A stretch of DNA of 51,506 nucleotides. It comes from an uncultured beta proteobacterium (GTDB taxonomy: Bacteria > Pseudomonadota > Gammaproteobacteria > Burkholderiales > Rhodocyclaceae). A program made the translations under genes and the position numbers. The notes beneath the pieces are model-generated. The model was not told the origin of the DNA. It saw only the letters and a program-made list of their open reading frames with translations, and ran no database searches. Numbering within the stretch: position 1 is the first letter of the stretch; every line of letters starts with the position of its first letter. The stretch covers positions 1-51,506 of the forward strand of contig CAIXSK010000239.1 of the NCBI GenBank assembly GCA_903922075.1, written 5' to 3'. Of this stretch, positions 43,053 through 50,971 are shown piece by piece.

Positions 43053-46000
43053 GCTGTCCTCCGTTGCCGACGAACGGTCGTCAGGGCGCCGCCCAAGGTG
43101 GCGAGCAGCAGCAGGCCGCTGCCGGCCAGCGCCAGCGGCGGCATTTCCGGCGGACGGTTGTCCACTTTTTCCAGCTGCATGCCGGTGATCTGCGGCGGGG
43201 CTGACTGCGGAGGTGGAGCGACCAGATCGGCGGCGCTCTGCGGCCGGGTCGGCGACGGTGCGGGGGCCGGCAACGGCGCCACCAGGCCAAAGCCCTCGGC
43301 GGCGAATTTCTCGAAAGTGGCGTTGTCGCTCTTGACGTCGTAGCGCCTGGCCAGTTCGCGATAACGCTGCTTCAACTCGGCGACGGTCTTGGCATCGGCC
43401 TGCCAGTAGCCGTGGCGGGCCATTTCCAGCATTTTCTCGAGGCTCTGGGCCAGCGCGTGCGGGTTGTTCTTCTCGAACCAGTCTTTCAGCCCCAGCTTGT
43501 GCTTGTCGCGGACGTAGACGTCGACGAATTCCTGCCATTGGTCGTCGCGGACGATCTCGCGCGATACCGTGGTCCACCCGGTGAAGTTGTTGATGCCGTC
43601 GAGCACCTGCAGCGTGCCGGCATAACCCTCGGCCATCAGGCCCTGGATGTAGCCGGGGTGGAAATTGCGAGTGGCGAGTTCCTTGGCCAGGAACTTGTCG
43701 GCGCCTTCGATCCGCCCGCCCTTGCCATCGGCGCCGCTGTTGCGCAGGTTGGCGATGTACAGTTCCGGCGCCTTGCCGTCGAGCGCCCGCACCGCCGCGC
43801 CGATGCCGCCGAGGTACTGAAACGGGTCGTCGGTGGTCAGCATGCCGTAGAGATTGGAGGTGCGCGCCAGCACGGCGCCCTCGGTGCCTTTCAGGTGCTC
43901 GGCGTAGAGGTTGAGGCGGGCCGCCTTGCCCTCGGCGCCGGCAATGCCCTGAGCGCCCCAGTCGGCCTCGTCGGCGCCGTAGGCGAACTGCATCTTGGAG
44001 AGGTAGAGATTGGCCAGCTTCTTGTCGGCTTCGCCCCGGCTCTTCCAGGTGTCGGTGGCCAGTGCCGCGTCGTCCAGGCCGGTGCCGTAGCGGCCGGACT
44101 CGGACGAGAAGATGCGCGTCTCGGCGGCCTTGTTGGCAGCTGCTTCCGGGATGCCCTGGGCGACCAGGCGCTCGGCGATGGCCCGGCTGTTGGCGTACAA
44201 CGGATTGTCGGCCTCGTTGGCGCGGGCGGCCAGTTGCACGGCCTTGGCCAGTTGCTTCATGGCGTTGGGGAAATGGTCGCGGTAGAGGCCGGTGGCGGAG
44301 AGCACGACGTCGACGCGGGGGCGCTTCAGTTGTTCGCGCGGTACCAGTCTGACGTCGATGACCCGGCCGCCGGCATCCCACACCGGCTCGACGCCCATGG
44401 TCCACAGCGCCTGCGCTTCGAGGATGCCCTGATGGCGCATGGTTTCGACCGACCACAGCGAGAAGGCGAGTTTCTTCGGGGCGCGACCGGCCTTGGCGGT
44501 CTGCGCGGCGATCAGCGCGTCGGCCGCTTCCTTGCCGGCTTCCCAGGCTTGCTTGGTCGGCACCCGCGAGGGGTCGAAGCCATACAGGTTGCGGCCGGTC
44601 GGCAGGGCGTCCGGGTTCTTGATCGGGTCGCCGCCGTAGGAGGTCGGCCGATGCTGGCCGGCCAGCGCCGCGAGCAGGCCTTCGATTTCGCCCTGGGCGC
44701 CGAGTTCAGCATACCAGCGGCGGCCTTGTGCCAGCTTTTCGGCCATGGCCTGCTCAGCGGGCAAGGCAGTCTTGCCGGTCAGCGCCTCGGCCAGCATCCT
44801 GAACGGCGGGGTGCTGGTCAGCTTGGTGTAGTCACCGACGAAGGTTTCGTCGAGATCGTCTTCCTTGACGCCCATGATGCGGGCGGCGGTTTCGTGGAAG
44901 CCCTTGCCGAGCATCAGTAATACCGTGCCCAGCCGATGCTTGTCCTGCGGTGGCGTGCCGAAGGTGTGCAGGCCGAGCGGCTGGGCGGTCTGCGCCAGTT
45001 CGTGCAGGTGGTCGTGCAGCGCGTCGATGAAGGCGCGGAACTCCTGCTCGATACGGGTCTCGCTCCAGCCCATGTCGAGGCCGATGCGTTCCTTGTTGAC
45101 CCGTCTTTTCAGGTCGGCCGCCAGCTTGTCCTTGACCGCGCCGTCGTCCTGCGCCAGCCATTGGTGCAGCAGGTCGTGGATGATGGTCAGTGTTTCGTGC
45201 AGGCCGGCCGGGGCGAAGGGCGGCGTCTGGTGGCTGACGATCACCGCCCGGCCGCGCCGCTTGGCCTGCAGCGCTTCGCCGATGTTGTCGACGATGTAGG
45301 GATAGACCACCGGCACGTCGCCGACGGCGAGCAGCGGGTAATCGGTGACGGCCAGGCCGCGCTCCTTGCCGGGCAGCCATTCCTGCGAGCCGTGCGTGCC
45401 GTAATGGACCAGCGCGTCGGCCTTGAACTGCTCGCGCAGCCACAGGTAGTGGGCGAGGTAGAAGTGGGAAGGCGCCGCCTTGGTCGAGTGGTAGAGGGCC
45501 TTTTCCTTGTCTTCCCAGCGTTCGCCGCGTGGCGCCTGGGGGCTGAAAACGATCTTGCCGACGGCCAGGCGGGGGATGACGAACACCGGCTCGCCGCGGT
45601 CCACGATGACCATGGCCGACTTTTCCGGATCGCCCCAGCGCTCGCGCAGTTCGTCCTGGACGGCGACCGGCTGGCGCTGCAGCCAGGTTTTGTAGACGGC
45701 GACCGGCAGGCGCTCGGCCAGGCCGTCGCGCAACAGGCCGGCCAGTTCGCCGTCGCGGTAGAAGGGGGCGAGCAGGCGTTGCAGGCTCTTGATCAGGCTT
45801 TCTTCGGTTTCGCCGTGGGTATCGTAGCCGGCATCGCGCAGGGCCTTGAGTGTGGTTTCGAAGCTGCGCGGCAGGTTCATGAACGAGGCCGACATGTTCT
45901 TTTCGCCCGGCGGGTAGTTCCAGAACAGCATCGCCACCTTCTTCTCGGCATTCGGCAGGCGCTGCAGGCGCACCAGCTTGAGCGCCTTATTGACCACGGC

Positions 46001-47014
46001 GGCCGTCTGTTCCGGCAGGGGGACGACCTCGCCGGTCTTTTTGTCCGAGGTGCTGGCGACGATGGCATCGACGATGCCGGCGTATTCGCCCTGGGCCAGG
46101 TAAAAGGGGACGTCGATCAGCGGCACGCCCTGCGGGTCGGCACGCCAGGCCGCTTCGTCGCCCTTGCGGTAGGCCAGCGCCTGGATGACCGGGATGCCGA
46201 GTGCGGCCAGCTCCTGGCGCCGGCCTTCGGGGTCAAGGACGATCTGGGTGTTGATCACCGCGTCGGCAATTGGCTTGCCGTCGACGGTCAGCATTTTTTT
46301 GTGCGGGCCGAGGACGCCGGCGTAGTAGGGCAGGGCGATGGCGCCGCCGGCTTCGATGCGGGCGATCAGGTCGTCGATGAAAGTGGTCTGTTCGGCGCCG
46401 ATGTAGATCTGGTGGAAGGCGATGGCGATGGTCGGCGGCCGTTTGGCGAGGGCGATGCCGCGCCATTTGAAATACTCGGCCGGCGTCGCGAAGACGCGAT
46501 TGGGCGCTTGCGGATGGTAGATCGCTTCATCCGGGAAAACGAAAGGCGGTGCGACCTGGGGCAGCGGCTGGCCGCGCAACTGGGCAGTCAGGGTGGCGAA
46601 GAAGCCTTCGTAGTTGGCGCGGCCGCCGTTGGTGTAATAGGCGTGCAGCTTGGCGGCGACTTCCCGCGGCAGGCCGGCGCCGGCCGGGCCGTCGTCCTTC
46701 ATCCACAGCTGCGGCGTGGTCAGGCCGTCCAGCGCCTTGCCGAGCTTGCTCTTGACGACGTCCTGCATGTGGCTGCGGGCGGCGTCGAAGACGATCAGAT
46801 CGCGGTTGGCGAGCAGTTTGGCGGCCTGATCGGCGCTCAGGCGCTCGGCGAAGGTGAATGCTACGGTCAGGCCGTTTTTTTGCCCAATTTCGGAAATGAC
46901 CTTGAACTTGCCGGGCGGTACCGGCGAGGCGGCGATGATCAGGACGTTGCTGGCCTGACAGGCCAGGCTGAGGAAAACGGCGGCGACGCCGAGCAGAAGG
47001 CGAAAGAGGCTCAC
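43049..47014 (-). CDS. Periplasmic, membrane-anchored CobN/ChlH-family chelatase-like protein (HmuS-like)
   Basis: The 1321-residue relative of CobN, the large subunit of cobaltochelatase and Mg-chelatase. It has an N-terminal signal peptide (LLLGVAAVFLSLACQA) and a C-terminal TM (about 1290-1310) with an RRQRR end, so the body lies in the periplasm, where ATP-driven CobS/CobT or ChlI/ChlD partners cannot reach it. The family core is intact: VHYGTHGSQEWLPGKE near residue 537, keeping the His and Glu of HxGTHGxxEW, and the RGRAVIVSHQTPP block. A Pro-rich spacer (PAPAPSPTRPQSA) precedes the TM. Bacteroidota HmuS proteins with this family fold act on heme, which the adjacent heme-type receptor supports. 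NCBI-style annotation would call it CobN. Confidence 0.88.
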   Translation of the reverse strand: MSLFRLLLGVAAVFLSLACQASNVLIIAASPVPPGKFKVISEIGQKNGLTVAFTFAERLSADQAAKLLANRDLIVFDAARSHMQDVVKSKLGKALDGLTTPQLWMKDDGPAGAGLPREVAAKLHAYYTNGGRANYEGFFATLTAQLRGQPLPQVAPPFVFPDEAIYHPQAPNRVFATPAEYFKWRGIALAKRPPTIAIAFHQIYIGAEQTTFIDDLIARIEAGGAIALPYYAGVLGPHKKMLTVDGKPIADAVINTQIVLDPEGRRQELAALGIPVIQALAYRKGDEAAWRADPQGVPLIDVPFYLAQGEYAGIVDAIVASTSDKKTGEVVPLPEQTAAVVNKALKLVRLQRLPNAEKKVAMLFWNYPPGEKNMSASFMNLPRSFETTLKALRDAGYDTHGETEESLIKSLQRLLAPFYRDGELAGLLRDGLAERLPVAVYKTWLQRQPVAVQDELRERWGDPEKSAMVIVDRGEPVFVIPRLAVGKIVFSPQAPRGERWEDKEKALYHSTKAAPSHFYLAHYLWLREQFKADALVHYGTHGSQEWLPGKERGLAVTDYPLLAVGDVPVVYPYIVDNIGEALQAKRRGRAVIVSHQTPPFAPAGLHETLTIIHDLLHQWLAQDDGAVKDKLAADLKRRVNKERIGLDMGWSETRIEQEFRAFIDALHDHLHELAQTAQPLGLHTFGTPPQDKHRLGTVLLMLGKGFHETAARIMGVKEDDLDETFVGDYTKLTSTPPFRMLAEALTGKTALPAEQAMAEKLAQGRRWYAELGAQGEIEGLLAALAGQHRPTSYGGDPIKNPDALPTGRNLYGFDPSRVPTKQAWEAGKEAADALIAAQTAKAGRAPKKLAFSLWSVETMRHQGILEAQALWTMGVEPVWDAGGRVIDVRLVPREQLKRPRVDVVLSATGLYRDHFPNAMKQLAKAVQLAARANEADNPLYANSRAIAERLVAQGIPEAAANKAAETRIFSSESGRYGTGLDDAALATDTWKSRGEADKKLANLYLSKMQFAYGADEADWGAQGIAGAEGKAARLNLYAEHLKGTEGAVLARTSNLYGMLTTDDPFQYLGGIGAAVRALDGKAPELYIANLRNSGADGKGGRIEGADKFLAKELATRNFHPGYIQGLMAEGYAGTLQVLDGINNFTGWTTVSREIVRDDQWQEFVDVYVRDKHKLGLKDWFEKNNPHALAQSLEKMLEMARHGYWQADAKTVAELKQRYRELARRYDVKSDNATFEKFAAEGFGLVAPLPAPAPSPTRPQSAADLVAPPPQSAPPQITGMQLEKVDNRPPEMPPLALAGSGLLLLATLGGALTTVRRQRRTA
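46857..46890 (+). repeat. Dispersed 35-bp element, copy 9 (inside the cobN-like gene)
   Basis: AATGCTACGGTC at 46857-46868, a GTTTTTTT tract starting at 46874 and AATTT at 46886-46890, with offsets 17 and 29. The polarity of tract 1 is T instead of A. It encodes NGLTVAF near the N-terminus of the protein. Confidence 0.55.
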
Positions 47015-47146
47015 GATTGGGCTTTCCCCGCTGGGCGGATGGAAACGGGGAGCGCCGCCGGGCCGGGGGCCGGGGGCGCGATGCGGGACAGGGCGGTTGG
47101 CGGGGTCATGGCTGGCATCGGTCGGCTGGCGGATAGATGCATGGAA

Positions 47147-47398
47147 TCAGTGGAGAATGCGGGCGTCGGTTGGCGGGGTGTCGTCGGCGATGGCATGGCG
47201 CAGTTGCAGCCATTCCTTTTCCAGGCGTTGCCCGACCTGCTTGAGGAGCGGGTCGATGGCGCTGTCCGGGTAGCGTTGCAGCAGGGCGAGCTGGCGACCG
47301 ATCAGGGCGGCCTGACGGGGGCAGCCAGCGATCGAGAAGCGGGTCATCAGGTTGAGCAGGGAGGCCATCAGGGCGCCGGCATCGGGCAGATCGGGCAT
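47147..47398 (-). CDS. Small helical protein (83 aa), unknown, upstream of the cobN-like gene
   Basis: The 83-residue product, with ATG 47398 chosen over an upstream start because GGAGAC lies just before it, contains ALMASLLNLMTRFSIAGCPRQAALIGRQLALLQRYPDSAIDPLLKQVGQRLEKEWLQLR. This is a compact alpha-helical domain without TM or signal. No family recognised. It lies between a strong terminator of the first receptor gene and the cobN-like gene, whose start is 132 bases downstream. Those 132 bases hold only a short Pro-rich ORF I do not accept. Confidence 0.6.
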   Translation of the reverse strand: MPDLPDAGALMASLLNLMTRFSIAGCPRQAALIGRQLALLQRYPDSAIDPLLKQVGQRLEKEWLQLRHAIADDTPPTDARILH

Positions 47399-47409
47399 GG
47401 CTTGTCTCC

Positions 47410-47447
47410 AAAAAAGCGCCGGCAGCCTTTTCGGGGGCTGCCGGCGC
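47410..47447 (-). terminator. Strong Rho-independent terminator after the first receptor gene
   Basis: A 12-bp perfect stem GCGCCGGCAGCC / GGCTGCCGGCGC (47416-47427 / 47436-47447) with an 8-base loop, followed in the minus direction by six T at 47415-47410. It lies between the heme-type receptor and the rest of the island. Confidence 0.88.
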
Positions 47448-47456
47448 AAGCGCGGG

Positions 47457-49724
47457 TTAGAAGTCGGCCTGGAAAGCGACGCGCAGATTGCGCCCGGGCT
47501 GGGTGTAGAAATCGACGGCAGTCAGGCTGGTGTCGGCCTGGCGGATATCGCCCCACAGCCAGTATTTCTGGTCGAACACGTTGTTCAGTGCGACGACCAG
47601 GCGAGTGTTCGCCGTCGGCCGGATCCAGGCCGCGAAATCGGAGACGGCATAGCCCGGGGTGCGGAACCAGACTTCGTCGCTGTCATCGACACGATCCTTG
47701 CCGGCGGCGGCACGCAAGCGCCATTCGCCGCCCCAGCGGCCAACGTCGTAGCCGAGGCCAAGGGACAGGCGCAACGGTTCGACGCTGTTGAGCGGCACGC
47801 CGGAGTCGGTGTTCTCGCCGTGGGCGTAGGCGATCGCGCCATCGACGCGCCAGTTGGGAGCGAAATCCCAGCCACCGCGGAACTCCGCGCCGTAGATGCG
47901 GACGTTGTTGAGGTTCCTCGACATATAGGTCGTGTAGTCGACGCTGCCGATGGTGATACACCCGGGATCGGCCGGGCAGCTCAGGCGAACGTTCTCGATG
48001 AAGTTCTTGTAGTGGTTGTCGAAGACTGTCGCCTGGGCACGCAGCGGCCCGCTGCTCAGGCGCATGCCGAGTTCGACGCCGACGCTGGTTTCCGGCTTGA
48101 GGTCCGGGTTGGGCGAGGTGGCGTAGAGCTGGGCGGCGTTGCGGAAGGCGCCATTGACTTCGTTGTAGTTCGGCGCCCGGAAACCGGAGGCGACCTGGCC
48201 GAACAGCGACCACTGCTCGTTGAACTTCCACTGGCCGCCCAGTTTGGGCGACAGGTGGCCGTGTTCCTGCTCGACCGCTTCGCGGCCGATGATGGTCAGC
48301 ACTTGCTGGGCCAGGGCATCGACTTCGGGCTTGAGCCGGGTATGGTCGTAGCGGATGCCGGGGGTCAGCGCCAGGCGGCCGGCGAAGAGGGAGATTTCGT
48401 CCTGGGCGAAGAGGCCGACAGTGTCGGTGACGCCGTTGGCAAAATCGCGCAGGGGCCAGGATTCGCCGGCCAGGCCGTAGGTCACCGCGTTGGTGGCGAG
48501 GTTTTCGACACGGCCGTCGCGCAGGGTTTCGATGCGCTGGCGCATCAGGTCCGCGCCATAGGTCAGCAGGTGCGAAGTGGCGCCGAGCTGGAAGGCGGAT
48601 TCGAGTTGCAGGCCGAGTCCGCTGGTCTGCTGCTCGAACTGGAAACGTTGCTCGATGGCGCAGGCAGCGGTCCCGGGGCGGGAGGCGGAGCAGCCGTTGG
48701 CGGCGCTGTAGGTGGTGTTCTCGCGGCGCTGCTGGTTGATGTTGTCGGTTTCGGCTTCCTGGTGGTAGGTCCTGGCGATCAGGCGGTCGTAGAAGAGATT
48801 CGACGCAGCGTGCTCGTATTCGAGGCTGATCCGTCCGCGCCGGGTTTCGTCGTCGCCGCTCATCGAGGTGATACGCGACAGCGAGGCCGGGATGCGCATG
48901 ATTTCGGTCTGCGCTTCCTGTTCGCGCCCTTCGAGTGCCAGCGTCAGCTTGTGTCCAGCCAGCGGGCGCAGGATGAACTTGGCCAGCGCACCGCGATCGA
49001 CGGTATCGCTGGGGTTGGGCGCCGAGCGCGTAGGGCCGAAGGTCTTGTCCTTGCCCTTGTTGTCGGCTTCGCTGCCGTTGGCCTGGGCGTAACCGAGGAG
49101 GACGTCGAACATCTCGCCGCGCCAGGCGCCGACCACGCTGCCGGACAGGGTGTCGGTGGCACCGAAGTAGCCGCCGCGCAGGCGTACACCCTGTTTTTTG
49201 TCGCCCTTGGCGATGTCTTCGGGGTTCAGCGTCAGGTAACCGACGACGCCGCCGATGGCGTCCGAGCCATAGAGGCTGGAGGACGGTCCGCGCACGATTT
49301 CGAGCTGGCGCAGGAAGTCGGGCATCGGCGCCGAGGGGGCGCTCATCGTGTAGTTGGTCGGGCCGCCGCCGTTGAAGTAATCGGGCTGACGAACGCCATC
49401 GACGATCTGGATCACGCGGTTGTCTTCGATACCCCGGATGTTGACGCGCGTCGCGCCGTGCCGGCGCAGGTCGCGGGCCATCGAGACATCCGGTTCGTCG
49501 CGGAAGAGATCGGCGTCGTCGACCGGCAGGCGTTTGTCCAGCGTGTCGCGGTTGATGCTGGTGACCGTGGCATTGACGGTGTCGATATCGGCTTCGTGCC
49601 GGGTGGCGGTGACGACGGTGGAGCGCAGTTGCGTCCCTTCGTCGAGCCCGTGACTGGCGGAAGAAATGGCGGCAAGCAGGAGCGGAATAACCCGCAGGGC
49701 GTGGCGCGACGGATGGCGCGGCAT
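47457..49724 (-). CDS. TonB-dependent heme/hemoglobin-type receptor
   Basis: The 755-residue outer-membrane receptor has a signal peptide (LRVIPLLLAAISSASHG). A TonB-box-like STVVTATRHE follows, then the plug sequence DLFRDEPDVSMARDLRRHGATRVNIRGIEDNRVIQIVDGVRQ. In the barrel, the FRAP motif near residue 512 is followed about 25 residues later by SPNPDLKPETSVG, the FRAP/NPxL pair that characterises heme receptors such as HmuR, HemR and ShuA. It ends with RVAFQADF. The ATG has GGAGGT upstream. A Fur-box-like promoter lies 100 bases upstream and no cobalamin riboswitch is visible, both in favour of heme over B12. Confidence 0.9.
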   Translation of the reverse strand: MPRHPSRHALRVIPLLLAAISSASHGLDEGTQLRSTVVTATRHEADIDTVNATVTSINRDTLDKRLPVDDADLFRDEPDVSMARDLRRHGATRVNIRGIEDNRVIQIVDGVRQPDYFNGGGPTNYTMSAPSAPMPDFLRQLEIVRGPSSSLYGSDAIGGVVGYLTLNPEDIAKGDKKQGVRLRGGYFGATDTLSGSVVGAWRGEMFDVLLGYAQANGSEADNKGKDKTFGPTRSAPNPSDTVDRGALAKFILRPLAGHKLTLALEGREQEAQTEIMRIPASLSRITSMSGDDETRRGRISLEYEHAASNLFYDRLIARTYHQEAETDNINQQRRENTTYSAANGCSASRPGTAACAIEQRFQFEQQTSGLGLQLESAFQLGATSHLLTYGADLMRQRIETLRDGRVENLATNAVTYGLAGESWPLRDFANGVTDTVGLFAQDEISLFAGRLALTPGIRYDHTRLKPEVDALAQQVLTIIGREAVEQEHGHLSPKLGGQWKFNEQWSLFGQVASGFRAPNYNEVNGAFRNAAQLYATSPNPDLKPETSVGVELGMRLSSGPLRAQATVFDNHYKNFIENVRLSCPADPGCITIGSVDYTTYMSRNLNNVRIYGAEFRGGWDFAPNWRVDGAIAYAHGENTDSGVPLNSVEPLRLSLGLGYDVGRWGGEWRLRAAAGKDRVDDSDEVWFRTPGYAVSDFAAWIRPTANTRLVVALNNVFDQKYWLWGDIRQADTSLTAVDFYTQPGRNLRVAFQADF

Positions 49725-49823
49725 GAGAAAGACCTCCAGACGATGGAAATAACGGCTGGCTGCCTTACTGACGGACTAGGTGGCTGGCTGAGAATTGATG
49801 GCGCAAGCGGGCGCCAAGCAATA

Positions 49824-49856
49824 ACTTTACATGTAACGAGAATGATTCGCAATAGC
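49824..49856 (-). promoter_or_regulatory. Fur-box-like operator overlapping a sigma-70 promoter of the heme receptor gene
   Basis: On the minus strand TTGCGA (49852-49847), a 17-base spacer and TAAAGT (49829-49824) form a promoter. The embedded TTGCGAATCATTCTCGTTA (49852-49834) resembles the common proteobacterial Fur site. Iron-bound Fur would block RNA polymerase. Confidence 0.7.
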
Positions 49857-49898
49857 GATTGGGCGGCGATGCGACAGGCTGGTGGGCGTAGACGTGCC

Positions 49899-49934
49899 AA
49901 AACGCGCGGCCGACGGGCGTCGGCGCGTTTTTTG
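49899..49934. terminator. Bidirectional terminator hairpin between lipA and the heme receptor gene
   Basis: A GCCGAC / GTCGGC stem extended by CGC/GCG and A/T pairs (one-base bulge) with A tract and T tract on its two sides, at about 49899-49934. It can end lipA transcription coming from the right. The rest of the roughly 300-base gap to the receptor gene holds the Fur-type promoter and a split repeat copy. Confidence 0.65.
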
Positions 49935-49943
49935 GCTTATTTC

Positions 49944-50006
49944 AATTTTGGCTGTTTTTTGGGGCCGACTGCGCTACGAAGGAAGTCCCCTTGGGGGATA
50001 GCATTT
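49944..50006 (-). repeat. Split-core variant of the dispersed 35-bp element
   Basis: Plus strand: AATTTT at 49944-49949, T6 at 49955-49960 and CCGAC at 49965-49969 in the same phase as intact copies. A 29-base insert (49970-49998) with CCCC/GGGG arms follows, then TAGCATTT at 49999-50006. In intact copies CCGAC and TAGCATTT are separated by CG only. Confidence 0.65.
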
Positions 50007-50026
50007 GCCTCGGTCGGCCCGAATGC

Positions 50027-50971
50027 TCAGGCGACGCCGGCGCTGTGCGCCTGCTGGTCGGCCCAGTAGCTGGAGCGGACCATCGGGGCGCAGGCGGCGC
50101 CGGAGAAGCCCATCTTCAGCGCTTCCGTTTCGAACATCTTGAAGGTGTCGGGATGGACGTAGCGGCTGACCGGCAGGTGATGGCCGGAGGGGGCGAGGTA
50201 CTGGCCGATGGTCAGCATCTCGACGTCGTTGGCGCGCAGGTCGCGCATCACGTCGAGGATTTCCTCGTCGGTTTCGCCGAGGCCGACCATCAGGCCGGAC
50301 TTGGTCTTGACCTGCGGGTAGCGCGCCTTGAACTGCTTCATCAGGGCCAGCGAATGGGCGTAATCGGCGCCCGGGCGGGCCTGCTTGTAGAGGCGGGGCA
50401 CCGTTTCCATGTTGTGGTTGAGGACGTCGGGCAGACTGGCGCCGAGGATGTCGATGGCGATCTCCATGCGGCCGCGGAAGTCGGGGACCAGGGTTTCGAT
50501 GGTGGTCTTCGGCGAGGCCTCGCGCACGGCGCGGACGACGTCGACAAAGTGCTGGGCGCCGCCGTCGCGCAGGTCGTCGCGGTCGACGCTGGTGATCACC
50601 ACGTACTGCAGCTTCAGCGAGGAGACGGAGTCGGCCAGCTCGGCCGGTTCGTTCGGGTTGGGCGGCAGCGGCTGGCCGTGGCCGACGTCGCAAAACGGGC
50701 AGCGGCGGGTGCAGATGTCGCCGAGGATCATGAAGGTCGCCGTGCCGCGGCCGAAGCATTCGCCGATGTTGGGGCAGGCGGCTTCTTCGCAGACGGTGTG
50801 CAGCTTCTTCTCGCGCAGCATGGTCTTGATTTCGCCGAAGCGTCCGGCGCTGTTGCCGGCCTTGACGCGTATCCACTCCGGTTTGCGCAGCGGCGCATCG
50901 ACGGGGACGATCTTGATTGGAATGCGCGCGGTTTTCAGCTCGCCTTTTTGTTTGACGCCTTTTTCAGCCAT
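50027..50971 (-). CDS. lipA: Lipoyl synthase
   Basis: Radical-SAM enzyme that inserts sulfur into octanoyl-protein to give lipoate. The 314-residue product has the auxiliary-cluster Cys motif [15 protein letters not shown], the radical-SAM motif [11 protein letters not shown], and conserved PLPPNPNEP, a [18 protein letters not shown] block and a GLGETDEEI block. The C-terminus keeps the RSSYWADQQ segment with the catalytic Arg-Ser-Ser-Tyr motif. Its start overlaps the lipB stop by 8 bases, so lipB-lipA are translated together. Confidence 0.97.
   Translation of the reverse strand: MAEKGVKQKGELKTARIPIKIVPVDAPLRKPEWIRVKAGNSAGRFGEIKTMLREKKLHTVCEEAACPNIGECFGRGTATFMILGDICTRRCPFCDVGHGQPLPPNPNEPAELADSVSSLKLQYVVITSVDRDDLRDGGAQHFVDVVRAVREASPKTTIETLVPDFRGRMEIAIDILGASLPDVLNHNMETVPRLYKQARPGADYAHSLALMKQFKARYPQVKTKSGLMVGLGETDEEILDVMRDLRANDVEMLTIGQYLAPSGHHLPVSRYVHPDTFKMFETEALKMGFSGAACAPMVRSSYWADQQAHSAGVA

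Noticed and set aside
43049-47014. Plain cobaltochelatase CobN of the B12 pathway
   Set aside because: A signal peptide, a C-terminal anchor and the absence of cobS/cobT and other B12 genes argue against biosynthetic CobN.
47011-47196. Pro-rich 61-codon ORF ending at the cobN-like start
   Set aside because: It overlaps the 83-codon ORF in another frame, is low-complexity and has no recognisable domain. The 4-base overlap with the next start is not enough.
49725-49830. Cobalamin riboswitch upstream of the first receptor gene
   Set aside because: No B12-box-like sequence or fitting fold could be seen in the 100-base leader. A Fur-like operator is present instead.
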